From assembly GCA_030039515.1 (NCBI GenBank), contig JASHVT010000166.1, forward strand, positions 1 to 8,422: a stretch of DNA of 8,422 nt, in the 5' to 3' direction. The translations under genes were made by a program, and so were the position numbers. Source of the DNA: Nitrososphaerales archaeon (GTDB lineage Archaea; Thermoproteota; Nitrososphaeria; Nitrososphaerales; Gagatemarchaeaceae). Under the pieces are notes generated by a model. That model made no database searches. It saw only the letters and a program-made list of their open reading frames with translations, and had not been told where the DNA came from. Shown piece by piece: positions 1-5,811 of this stretch. Positions within the stretch are counted from its first letter, which is position 1. Each line of letters begins with the position of its first letter.

Positions 1-608
1 CATTCCTCGACGAGCTCCCTCATGCTCTTCGCGAGGTCAGCGCAGGCAACTATCACGTCCAGGAACACAGGAGGCTATTGGTGATGAAGAACGGGAAGAG
101 CATCGGCGAGGTCTTCACCGACGCATATCTGCAACGAGGGGCAGACAGCAACTGCCTAAGGTACAGGCTCAAGGCCTCCGGAGAGGGGGCGAGGATAGAC
201 GAGTCGGCAATCGGCGACGGGGTGGTCATCTCCACTTCTGCGGGAGCTTCAGGGTATTACTCCTATCCCGACAGGATCAGGGAAGGGATGGTAGACCCCG
301 CGGCCAAGGCGATCATCGGGGAAGACGAGGTCGGAATCTGCCACATCAACCCGACGTATACGGAAAGGGCAGGCAGCGACGACCACCCGTTGAGGTACAA
401 GGTCACTTGGGGGAGCGTGGTCAGCCTCTCGCTGACGAGGCGCGCTGACGCGAGGCTCTATGGTACGACGAAGAGCAGAAGCGGAGTCAAAATCGGGCCG
501 ACGGACAAGCTCACGATAGCGCCCGCAAGGAGGACGACGAAAGTCATCGTCATAGGCGGAAGGGGGGACGGAGGTCAGACAGAGGGTTCGACCGCGGTGA
601 CGATGTAG
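1..608 (+). CDS. NAD(+) kinase-like protein, C-terminal part (5' truncated by window edge)
   Basis: The reading frame is open from base 3 to a TAG at 606-608, giving 201 visible residues; the N-terminus, including any GGDGT motif, lies outside. The visible part resembles the NAD-binding C-terminal domain of ATP-NAD kinases, which phosphorylate NAD to NADP in the cytoplasm. It has an N-terminal FLDEL...GNYHVQ stretch, then GDGVVISTSAGASGYY (about residues 71-86) at the place of the family's GDGxxxSTPTGSTAY loop, then alternating strands ending in DKLTIAP and KVIVIGG. It is divergent: the Asn-Glu (NE) pair that normally contacts NAD is not obvious (TDAY stands there), and TPTGST is replaced by TSAGAS. 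NADP synthesis is therefore probable but not certain; another lipid- or nucleotide-kinase fold member is possible. An internal ATG at base 78 is not the start, because conserved-looking sequence precedes it. The last 34 bp overlap the 3' end of the opposite phoU. Confidence 0.62.
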   Translation, partial: FLDELPHALREVSAGNYHVQEHRRLLVMKNGKSIGEVFTDAYLQRGADSNCLRYRLKASGEGARIDESAIGDGVVISTSAGASGYYSYPDRIREGMVDPAAKAIIGEDEVGICHINPTYTERAGSDDHPLRYKVTWGSVVSLSLTRRADARLYGTTKSRSGVKIGPTDKLTIAPARRTTKVIVIGGRGDGGQTEGSTAVTM

Positions 609-1204
609 TCCACCGACTCGCCGATATACGTCGCGTGGTCGGCGATCCTCTCCAGGTACCTCAGTATCAGCGTGGCGGAGAGCGAGCACTTGAGGTTGCC
701 CTTCTTTTCATGGAGCATCCTGCTCAGGTTGGCCCTGTAGCTCTCGTCCACGACGTCGTCCATCGTGGGTATCTTCCGCGCCAGGATGACGTCCCTTCTC
801 GCGAACGCGTCTATGCTCATCCTGATCATCTCTTGGGTCTTGCGAGCGGTCTCCACAACGTAGGTCCGATCGCACTTGCTCAGGTCGCCGAACATCTCCA
901 GGACCTCCACGATGTCCAGTGCGTATCGCCCGTATCTGAAGAAGCCGTAAGATATCTCCAGGCAGGACTTCAGGAATCTGAGGTCCGACGCCACGGGCTG
1001 ATATCTGGCGATCACCTCCATCGAGAGTTCAGAGACCTGCTTGTGCAGGGTCCTGAGGCGTTCGCCCATCTCCCTGACCTCGTCGCCCTTTCCGCCCTTG
1101 CTGTAGGCGTCGATCGAAGCGGCGACCGCCCTCTCTGATATCGAGGACATCTCCAGGAGCAGGCTGTTGAGCCTGTCGAGTCCCATGTCCATCAGTCTGG
1201 ACAT
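575..1204 (-). CDS. phoU: PhoU family phosphate-transport regulator
   Basis: The protein has 209 residues, a normal PhoU length, and is expected to be all-helical with two three-helix repeats. PhoU proteins are cytoplasmic, act with the Pst transporter and restrain uptake when phosphate is sufficient. Repeat 1 carries ARYQPVASDLRFLK (about 66-79), the classic QPxAxDLR signature. Repeat 2 carries LERIADHATYI (184-194), with the E185/D189 metal-site pattern intact. In repeat 1 the matching ERxxD is replaced by FRYGRYALD (89-97), so one metal cluster may be missing; my recollection is that related archaeal PhoU proteins share this. It is the last gene of the pst operon, 4 bp after the pstB stop, and a GGTGAT ribosome-binding motif overlaps that stop. 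Its 3' end overlaps the convergent NAD-kinase-like gene by 34 bp. Confidence 0.93.
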   Translation of the reverse strand: MSRLMDMGLDRLNSLLLEMSSISERAVAASIDAYSKGGKGDEVREMGERLRTLHKQVSELSMEVIARYQPVASDLRFLKSCLEISYGFFRYGRYALDIVEVLEMFGDLSKCDRTYVVETARKTQEMIRMSIDAFARRDVILARKIPTMDDVVDESYRANLSRMLHEKKGNLKCSLSATLILRYLERIADHATYIGESVDYIVTAVEPSV

Positions 1205-1207
1205 GGC

Positions 1208-1213
1208 ATCACC
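1208..1213 (-). promoter_or_regulatory. Ribosome-binding site for phoU
   Basis: On the minus strand GGTGAT complements the archaeal 16S 3' end (AUCACCUCC). It overlaps the pstB TGA stop and ends only 3 nt before the phoU ATG. The tight spacing supports the ATG at 1204 and translational coupling of phoU to pstB. Confidence 0.55.
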
Positions 1214-2033
1214 CGAACTTTCCGGTGACGTACCTCTCTGTCAGCTGCTCACGGGGATTCTCGAAGATTTTCACAGTTTCGTCGAACTCGATGAGCTTGC
1301 CAAGATACATGAACGCAGTCCTGTCTGCGACTCTCGCCGCTTGCTGCATGTTGTGGGTCACGATAGCGATGGTGTAGTGGAGCTCCCTCTTGAGGGAGAT
1401 AATCAGCTCCTCTATCTTCGCAGTGGCAGTCGGGTCGAGCGCCGAGCACGGCTCGTCCATCAGCATGACTTCAGGGTCGACCGCGAGCGCCCTAGCGATG
1501 CAGAGCCTCTGTTGCTGACCCCCTGACAGACTGGCTCCCGACTTCTTCAGCTCATCCTTCACTTCGTCCCAGAGGTGAACCTGCCGGAGGCACCTCTGCG
1601 CGACCTCGTCCAGCTTCTTCTTGTCTCTGACGCCGTTCAGCTTCAGGCCTGCCACTACATTGTCGCGGATGGACATGTTCGGGAATGGATTGGGCTTTTG
1701 GAACACCATGCCTATCCTCCTCCTGATGTCCGCCGGGTTCAGGTTGGAGTTGTAGATGTCTGAACCGTCGAGAAGCACTTTCCCTTCGACCTTTGAACCT
1801 GGTATGAGCTCGTGCATCCGGTTCAGGCATCGGATGAGCGTGGACTTCCCGCAGCCTGAAGGCCCGATTATCGCCGTCACCTCATTGTCCACGATCGGGA
1901 ATGACACGTTGGAGATTGCCTGTTTCTTTCCGTACCAGGCGGTAAGGTCGACCACGTCCAGTTTGACGCCTTGGCCCGCGCCGCTGTTGGCGCGAGGAGC
2001 CTCGGCCCCTACTTGGGATGTCGATTCAAGCAT
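1209..2033 (-). CDS. pstB: Phosphate ABC transporter ATP-binding protein PstB
   Basis: This 274-residue cytoplasmic ATPase powers phosphate import through PstC/PstA. All ABC elements are visible: Walker A GPSGCGKST (57-65), Q-loop FQKPNPFP (111-118, typical of PstB), signature LSGGQQQR (169-176), Walker B VMLMDEP (189-195), D-loop SALD, and switch histidine H227 in THNMQQ. A loosely conserved leader of about 22 residues precedes the first strand (VKLDVVDL), so a slightly later start cannot be excluded. The ATG at 2033 is preferred because it overlaps the pstA stop by 8 bp and has GGGAG (2044-2048) about 10 nt upstream, a normal coupled arrangement. phoU follows after 4 bp. Length and motifs are complete, so the protein should be functional. 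Confidence 0.97.
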   Translation of the reverse strand: MLESTSQVGAEAPRANSGAGQGVKLDVVDLTAWYGKKQAISNVSFPIVDNEVTAIIGPSGCGKSTLIRCLNRMHELIPGSKVEGKVLLDGSDIYNSNLNPADIRRRIGMVFQKPNPFPNMSIRDNVVAGLKLNGVRDKKKLDEVAQRCLRQVHLWDEVKDELKKSGASLSGGQQQRLCIARALAVDPEVMLMDEPCSALDPTATAKIEELIISLKRELHYTIAIVTHNMQQAARVADRTAFMYLGKLIEFDETVKIFENPREQLTERYVTGKFG

Positions 2034-2871
2034 AGACCTTCTTCTCCCTCGTCAGCAGCCTTACCCCGATGTTTATCCCCATCACGATCACTATCAGTAT
2101 GAACGCTGCGCCCCAGGCGAGTGACTTATAGTTGCTGTAAGGGGACAGAGCATAGTAGTACACATAGTAGGTAAGGGAGGCGACCGGCTTGCTCAGGCCC
2201 CTGAACCACAGCACGCTGATTCCCGCCGTCATGATCAGGGGCGCCGTCTCACCGGCGATACGGGCGACGGCGAGCAGAGATGCGGTCGCGATGCTCTTTC
2301 TAGCATTCACGGTGACAAGCAGGGTTGTCCTCCACTTTCTGACTCCAAGGCCGTGCGCAGCCTCCCGGATCGAATTTGGAACCGCCTTGAGAGCGACCCC
2401 AGACGTGTTCGAGACTATGGGAATCATTATCGACCCAAGCGCTATCGCGCCAGCCGTGAGAGAGTATCCGTGCAGTGGTACGACTACCAGCGTGTACACC
2501 AGGATGCCCGTAACGATCGAGGGGATCCCGGCAAGGACCTCGCCTAGGAAGCCGATCGCCGAGCCGTAGGCGTTTCGGCCGTATTCGGAGACGTAGATCC
2601 CCGAGATGACCCCTATCGGGATTCCTATCGCGCTGGAGAGCGCGACAAGGATGAGCGTTCCTTCGATTGCGTTTCCTAGGCCCCCGGTGTTCCACCCGGG
2701 CGAAGGGTACGGCGTGGGAGGGAGGCGAGTGAAGAAGTCGATGCTAAGGGCTGGGACCCCCTTTAGGGTAACCTGGATGACTATCGCCAGGAGGGGCACT
2801 ATGGCGAACGCCACGGCCAACACTGTGAGGACGAGCCAGATCCTGTTGAGCAGTATCCTTCTCAGCTTCAA
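2026..2871 (-). CDS. pstA: Phosphate ABC transporter permease PstA
   Basis: This 281-residue membrane protein forms half of the phosphate channel with PstC. Predicted membrane segments lie near residues 10-32, 68-95, 108-133, 138-157, 193-220 and 250-271. The cytoplasmic EAA loop that docks on PstB is REAAHGLGVRKW (169-180). The frame stays open far upstream into pstC, but that part is antisense-like junk with no membrane character. I place the start at a TTG (2871-2869) that overlaps the pstC TGA stop by 2 bp, giving MKLRRILLNR directly before the first helix and a normal family length. GGGAGG stands 13 nt upstream, slightly far. The gene ends 8 bp inside pstB. No ATG or GTG in frame offers a better start, so the TTG start is probable but not proven. 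Confidence 0.93.
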   Translation of the reverse strand: MKLRRILLNRIWLVLTVLAVAFAIVPLLAIVIQVTLKGVPALSIDFFTRLPPTPYPSPGWNTGGLGNAIEGTLILVALSSAIGIPIGVISGIYVSEYGRNAYGSAIGFLGEVLAGIPSIVTGILVYTLVVVPLHGYSLTAGAIALGSIMIPIVSNTSGVALKAVPNSIREAAHGLGVRKWRTTLLVTVNARKSIATASLLAVARIAGETAPLIMTAGISVLWFRGLSKPVASLTYYVYYYALSPYSNYKSLAWGAAFILIVIVMGINIGVRLLTREKKVYA

Positions 2872-4010
2872 ATTAGCGAAGAGGCCTCCCTTGATTTCAC
2901 GAACTTTCTGATGATGAGCCTGCCAAGGAAGCTCGCTGCGAAGGACACAGCCAGTAGAAGGAGCCCCGCTTCTATCAGGGCCGAGGTGTTGAGCGGACCG
3001 GTCGCCTCGGTGAACTGGTTCGCGATGATGGCGGCCAGCGTATAGCCTGGACTGAAGAGGGATGCGGTGAAGACGGTCGCGTTCCCGATGAGAAACGTCA
3101 CCGCCATAGTCTCTCCATAGGCTCTTGCGAAACCCAAGAACACCGCCGCTATGACACCCGGGCGGGCGTAGCTCAGTACTGACATGTTCACCGCCTCTGA
3201 CTTGGTCGCCCCGAGGGCGTATGCAGCCTCGCGCTGGGAGTCCGGCACTGACTGCAGGGCGTCTCTGGAGATTGCTGCGATTATTGGGATCATCATTATC
3301 GAGAGGATTATCCCAGCCGACATGACGTCTGTAGTGTAGAAGTAGCACGGCTTGAAGGTGTCAGGGCAACTGAATATCGGTATGAAACCGAGATAGTGCT
3401 CGACATTCGGATAGACGTCATGTGTCAGGAAAGGGGCCAGGATGAACAAGCCCCATATGCCGTAGACGACGCTGGGTACCGCGGCAAGCATCTCGACTAG
3501 GAACGAAAGGATTGGCCGGATTCTTCCCGGCGAGACCTCGGAGAGGAAGACAGCAACACCTATGCTGACCGGCACACCGATGAGGAGAGCGATCGCGGTC
3601 GTCACGAGGCTACCCATGAGCTCGGGATAGACCCCGTACACGTTGTTGATCGAATCGAAGACCGAGGTCGTGACGAAACTGAAGCCAAACGCCAGGATAG
3701 TAGGCAGCGACCCTGAAATCAGCTCGTAGAAGTAGATGAGCGACAGGATAGGTATCGCAGACGCTATCACGACGACTATGCACATGAACACCAAGTCGCC
3801 GAGGGAAGAGCGCCTGGGCGCCGCGACAGTCCTTTGGCCGCCTAGCTGAGCAATGATCCGATAGCAGACATAGAGGAACAGGACCAGGCCTACACTAGTG
3901 AGCGCGAAGTAAAGGGGCGCGGACGCGAGGACAAATAGGACGAGGAGCCCCGCCAAGAGCAGGATCGCCGCGATTATCGAGAGCCTGACGATTGACGCGT
4001 TGCCACTCAT
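2868..4010 (-). CDS. pstC: Phosphate ABC transporter permease PstC with extra N-terminal membrane segments
   Basis: This is a 380-residue membrane protein, the other half of the phosphate channel. The permease core has predicted helices near 73-95, 135-157, 169-195, 230-248, 285-308 and 343-363. The PstB-docking EAA loop is REAAYALGATKSE (260-272), and AYGETMAV (297-304) is typical of PstC. It is longer than the usual 300 or so residues because of two additional hydrophobic segments at about 8-30 and 33-53, joined to the core by a basic linker (about 54-70). A loop at 199-228 carries Cys215 and Cys222, which could form an extracytoplasmic disulfide. It is the first gene of the operon pstC-pstA-pstB-phoU; the substrate-binding PstS is not encoded next to it. 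The ATG at 4010 is chosen because the first helix follows directly. A start near residue 60 would give ordinary PstC length, but no better start signal is seen there. Confidence 0.94.
   Translation of the reverse strand: MSGNASIVRLSIIAAILLLAGLLVLFVLASAPLYFALTSVGLVLFLYVCYRIIAQLGGQRTVAAPRRSSLGDLVFMCIVVVIASAIPILSLIYFYELISGSLPTILAFGFSFVTTSVFDSINNVYGVYPELMGSLVTTAIALLIGVPVSIGVAVFLSEVSPGRIRPILSFLVEMLAAVPSVVYGIWGLFILAPFLTHDVYPNVEHYLGFIPIFSCPDTFKPCYFYTTDVMSAGIILSIMMIPIIAAISRDALQSVPDSQREAAYALGATKSEAVNMSVLSYARPGVIAAVFLGFARAYGETMAVTFLIGNATVFTASLFSPGYTLAAIIANQFTEATGPLNTSALIEAGLLLLAVSFAASFLGRLIIRKFVKSREASSLI
2885..2890 (-). promoter_or_regulatory. Ribosome-binding site for pstA
   Basis: GGGAGG on the minus strand lies inside the end of pstC, 13 nt before the proposed TTG start of pstA. 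It is the only purine-rich Shine-Dalgarno-like match near the junction and helps choose this start, though the spacing is longer than usual. Confidence 0.4.
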
Positions 4011-4058
4011 TATCGGCGACGACTCCGGAGGTCGAATCTGCGAGAGACGGCCGCGTGG

Positions 4059-4086
4059 GGGAGGTCGTGACGCTCGCCCGACTCCC
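4059..4086 (-). promoter_or_regulatory. Possible hairpin in the pst 5' leader
   Basis: GGGAG at 4059-4063 and TCG at 4065-4067 pair with CGA at 4079-4081 and CTCCC at 4082-4086, with one bulged base (4064) and an 11-nt loop. If pst transcription starts near 4113, this stem lies in the leader of the pstC message, where it could affect translation. GC-rich DNA makes such stems by chance, so confidence is low. Confidence 0.25.
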
Positions 4087-4133
4087 TCCTCAAGAAAGGC
4101 AAGAAGTATACGTGCGGGTCGCTGCGCTGGAAG

Positions 4134-4144
4134 CGATTTAATGC
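4134..4144 (-). promoter_or_regulatory. Probable TATA box of the pst operon
   Basis: On the minus strand this reads GCATTAAATCG, an archaeal TATA-like element in GC-rich surroundings. Transcription would start about 25 bp downstream, near 4113, leaving a leader of roughly 100 nt before the pstC ATG. An alternative is the TATAC-like stretch near 4107-4115, which would shorten the leader. Confidence 0.42.
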
Positions 4145-4155
4145 TAGCCGATAGA

Positions 4156-4185
4156 CTATATTGCTTGAATTATAGAATATAGAAT
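4156..4185. repeat. AT-rich block with inverted repeat and tandem heptamer
   Basis: CTATA (4156-4160) and TATAG (4171-4175) form an inverted repeat around a 10-bp spacer. The heptamer ATAGAAT then occurs twice in direct tandem at 4172-4178 and 4179-4185. The block contains TATA-like strings on both strands and lies between the two divergent promoters, so it may be an operator or a second promoter. Confidence 0.5.
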
Positions 4186-4195
4186 GCGCGCTTGC

Positions 4196-4247
4196 AGGAC
4201 ACCGTCCTCACTCATGGACCGCGCGCGTGCGCAAGATGCACGGCGCG
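4196..4247 (+). promoter_or_regulatory. Two consecutive hairpins upstream of the AbrB-PhoU gene
   Basis: Hairpin one pairs AGGAC (4196-4200) with GTCCT (4204-4208) across a 3-nt loop. Hairpin two pairs CGCGCGTGC (4222-4230) with GCAC (4238-4241) and GCGCG (4243-4247), nine base pairs with G4242 bulged and a 7-nt loop GCAAGAT. If the AT-rich block promotes transcription, these would form a structured leader or a short RNA. If only the proximal TATA box is used they are not transcribed with the regulator. The anticodon-like loop lacks T33 and the other arms, so it is not a tRNA. Confidence 0.4.
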
Positions 4248-4286
4248 AGAGGTACAGTGGCTATTTACTGCATATGGATTGTACAT

Positions 4287-4296
4287 CTTATATATT
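4287..4296 (+). promoter_or_regulatory. TATA box of the AbrB-PhoU gene
   Basis: CTTATATATT is a strong archaeal TATA match. Its centre is about 30 bp before the proposed GTG start at 4322, which predicts a leaderless or nearly leaderless message and supports that start over the upstream ATGs at 4184 and 4274. Confidence 0.6.
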
Positions 4297-4321
4297 GGCA
4301 ATAGAGGTGCCTTCCGCGTTG

Positions 4322-5341
4322 GTGGAATTCAGAAAGGTCCAGGTCACCGGTGGCAACAGCTTCGTGGTGTCCTTGCCGAAGAGTTGGGTCACCGACGTGG
4401 GCCTGAAGCCCAAGGATGCGGTGGCCGTCGTGGTACAGCCAGACGCATCGCTTCTTATCGTCCCTCGGAAGGACATCAGGGAGACCGCAAAGTCCGAAGC
4501 GACGCTCGACCTCGCGCAGGGACTCGACAAAGACACGCTGCTGCGTCACTTCATATCGTATTATCTCGCCGGCTACGACACGATAAGGATCGGGATGGGG
4601 AAGGCCGATCCGTCCCTCAGGGGGTTCATTCGTGAAGGAATCAGGAGGAAGCTCGTGGGCGTCGAGATTATCGAAGAGACCTCTGCGGCAATTCTGACCC
4701 AGTGCCTGTCCGGCTACATCGACCTCCCTTTGAAGAAGGCCCTGGAGAGGATGGCGATAATTGCCGCAGGAATGCTCACCGACTCGGTCGGCGTGCTCAG
4801 CAGGGGGGGCAAGGCCATGGCCGAGGAGGTGATCGAACGCGACGACGAGGTCGACAGGTTCTATCACTTCCTCCTCAGGCAACTGAACATCGCTGTGAGA
4901 GACAGGTCCGTGATCCAGGAGATAGGCCTGTCTTCGACCAGGGACTGCCTAGGCTACAGGTTGGTCCTCAAGAGCACCGAGAGGGTCGCTGATCATGCCG
5001 CGGGCATAGCCGCCGAGGCGGAGAACCTCCAGGGCCTGAGCGACCCGGCCATACAGAAGGTGCGGGAGATAACAGCCATGTCGCGTAAGGTGTTCGACAG
5101 TTCGATATCAGCGCTGCTCAGGCTGGACGCTAAGATGGCCGAAGAGGCGATAAAAAGGACGACCGACGTGATTCAGATGGAGGGAAAGATAGGTAGCGAG
5201 ATACTCTCGTCTAGGATGAGCGGCAGCCAGGTTGCTTCGATCAAGCTGATGTTGGAAGACATCAGGCGGGCGGCCGAGTATGGGTCAGACATAGCGGAGA
5301 TAGCCATAGACCTGACCGTGACCGAACCACAGGCCGTCTAG
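4322..5341 (+). CDS. Phosphate regulator with AbrB-like DNA-binding domain fused to PhoU
   Basis: With a GTG start at 4322 the protein has 339 residues. Residues 1-50 look like a SpoVT/AbrB swapped-hairpin domain (TGGNSFVVSLPKSW, 9-22, then GLKPKDAVAVV), a fold that binds DNA as a dimer. Residues about 140-335 form a PhoU-type helical domain: repeat one has STERVADHAAGI (218-229) with E220/D224, and repeat two has DIRRAAEYGSDIAEI (313-327). The middle (50-140) is a linker or small domain I cannot name. Proteins of this type are annotated as phosphate-uptake regulators in archaea; their signal is not well established. It is divergent from pstC across a shared control region, so regulation of the pst operon and of itself is a reasonable inference. 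A TTG at 4319 or ATG at 4274 are alternative starts; the TATA position favours 4322 or 4319. Confidence 0.88.
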   Translation: MEFRKVQVTGGNSFVVSLPKSWVTDVGLKPKDAVAVVVQPDASLLIVPRKDIRETAKSEATLDLAQGLDKDTLLRHFISYYLAGYDTIRIGMGKADPSLRGFIREGIRRKLVGVEIIEETSAAILTQCLSGYIDLPLKKALERMAIIAAGMLTDSVGVLSRGGKAMAEEVIERDDEVDRFYHFLLRQLNIAVRDRSVIQEIGLSSTRDCLGYRLVLKSTERVADHAAGIAAEAENLQGLSDPAIQKVREITAMSRKVFDSSISALLRLDAKMAEEAIKRTTDVIQMEGKIGSEILSSRMSGSQVASIKLMLEDIRRAAEYGSDIAEIAIDLTVTEPQAV

Positions 5342-5352
5342 AGCTGGTCGAC

Positions 5353-5664
5353 TCAGCGGAATTCCGGCAATTCGCACATCCTCTCGAGCAAGCCGAGAAG
5401 GACGGCCTCCCCGCGGTCGGTTAGCTCCACTGTTTCCTTTGCCTGTCCGCCCCCGGGGCGGCAGACTATGTCGACGAGATACTCCCTCTGGAGCCAGTCC
5501 AGCATGGAGTTGAAACCCGACTCGTCCAACTTCATCCGCGTTCTAAGGGCGACGACATCGAGCTGTCTCGATCCGGCCAGGGCCAGCAGAGCTGCGAGAC
5601 CCTGAGCGGACACCCCCCCACGTGGCGCCAAGCCAGGGGCCATCGTTCTTGTATTTTGCATCAT
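5353..5664 (-). CDS. Small winged-helix DNA-binding protein, probable transcription regulator
   Basis: This is a 103-residue cytoplasmic protein. After a flexible, Gly-rich N-terminus (1-20), the helices GLAALLALAG, LDVVALRTRM and ESGFNSMLDWLQREYLVDIV (48-67) are followed by a hairpin with a polar tip (CRPGGGQAKETVELT, 68-82) and a final helix DRGEAVLLGLLERMCELPE. Helix-helix-recognition-helix-wing order and the LTDRGE turn are typical of MarR-like or PadR-like winged helices. No ligand-binding domain is present. The ATG at 5664 is preferred over the TTG at 5673 because the TATA box at 5686-5694 would start transcription almost exactly there. It converges on the AbrB-PhoU gene with an 11-bp gap and diverges from rpl1. 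Its target is unknown; the repeated half-sites in its own upstream region are candidates. Confidence 0.8.
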   Translation of the reverse strand: MMQNTRTMAPGLAPRGGVSAQGLAALLALAGSRQLDVVALRTRMKLDESGFNSMLDWLQREYLVDIVCRPGGGQAKETVELTDRGEAVLLGLLERMCELPEFR

Positions 5665-5685
5665 TGGGCTCAAGTGTGCTGCCGG

Positions 5686-5694
5686 AGATAAAAT
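5686..5694 (-). promoter_or_regulatory. TATA box of the winged-helix gene
   Basis: The minus strand reads ATTTTATCT. Transcription about 25 bp downstream would begin at or next to the ATG at 5664, a leaderless message. The same TTTATC core occurs in the promoters of rpl1 and alaS in this window. Confidence 0.6.
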
Positions 5695-5708
5695 GGGTTC
5701 TCGAAGTA

Positions 5709-5746
5709 TGCTCTAGGATATGCAAGAAAGTATAGAGCAATGCTCT
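5709..5746. promoter_or_regulatory. Triple TGCTCT half-site array, candidate operator
   Basis: TGCTCTA (5709-5715) is matched by its reverse complement TAGAGCA (5733-5739), and a further TGCTCT follows at 5741-5746. The last two form a palindrome AGAGCA-A-TGCTCT (5734-5746). Spacing from the first site to the second is about two helical turns. The array lies just upstream of the winged-helix TATA box and 60-95 bp upstream of the rpl1 TATA box, a plausible binding site for a dimeric regulator. Confidence 0.45.
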
Positions 5747-5803
5747 GTCCCGTTGATGGCTGAACCTCTCGGCACAGCGAACTGTCTCATTCTGACACAA
5801 ATG

Positions 5804-5811
5804 CTTTTATC
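5804..5811 (+). promoter_or_regulatory. TATA box of rpl1-rpl10
   Basis: CTTTTATC with an A-rich stretch just upstream (ACACAAATG) resembles an archaeal BRE/TATA pair. It predicts a start near 5833 and a leader of about 20 nt before the rpl1 ATG. No clear Shine-Dalgarno sequence is present in that leader. Confidence 0.6.

Larger units (their letters stand above)
4011..4321. other. Divergent control region between pstC and the AbrB-PhoU gene
   Basis: These 311 bp hold no gene I can support. Left to right they contain a GC-rich pst leader with a possible hairpin, the minus-strand TATA box, an AT-rich block at 4156-4185, two hairpins at 4196-4208 and 4222-4247, and the plus-strand TATA box directly before the regulator. 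The plus frame of the regulator is open back to an ATG at 4184, but the encoded peptide is Arg-rich and unlike the family, so I treat it as untranslated. I looked for tRNA signatures here and found none. Confidence 0.7.

Noticed and set aside
635..1138. Long plus-strand open frame opposite phoU
   Set aside because: It is an antisense shadow of a convincing PhoU gene; its translation shows no family resemblance.
2872..3348. N-terminal 159 codons in frame upstream of pstA
   Set aside because: They lie antiphase inside pstC on the same strand, encode charged low-similarity sequence, and would make PstA far too long; the TTG at 2871 gives normal length.
4026..4045. GGTCGAAT / ATTCGACC string resembling a tRNA T-loop
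   Set aside because: The flanking bases do not form a T-stem on either strand and no other tRNA arms are present.
4222..4247. Hairpin with a 7-nt loop resembling a tRNA anticodon arm
   Set aside because: The loop lacks T at position 33, the stem has a bulge, and no D-arm, T-loop (GGTTCRA) or acceptor stem is found nearby.
5752..5795. TTGATGG and CTGA elements resembling C and D boxes of a C/D sRNA
   Set aside because: The C box is imperfect, the internal CTGA directly abuts it, and the outer flanks do not pair.
5543..5800. 85-codon minus-strand frame across the winged-helix/rpl1 control region
   Set aside because: It overlaps the winged-helix gene in another frame, covers the promoter elements and resembles nothing known to me.
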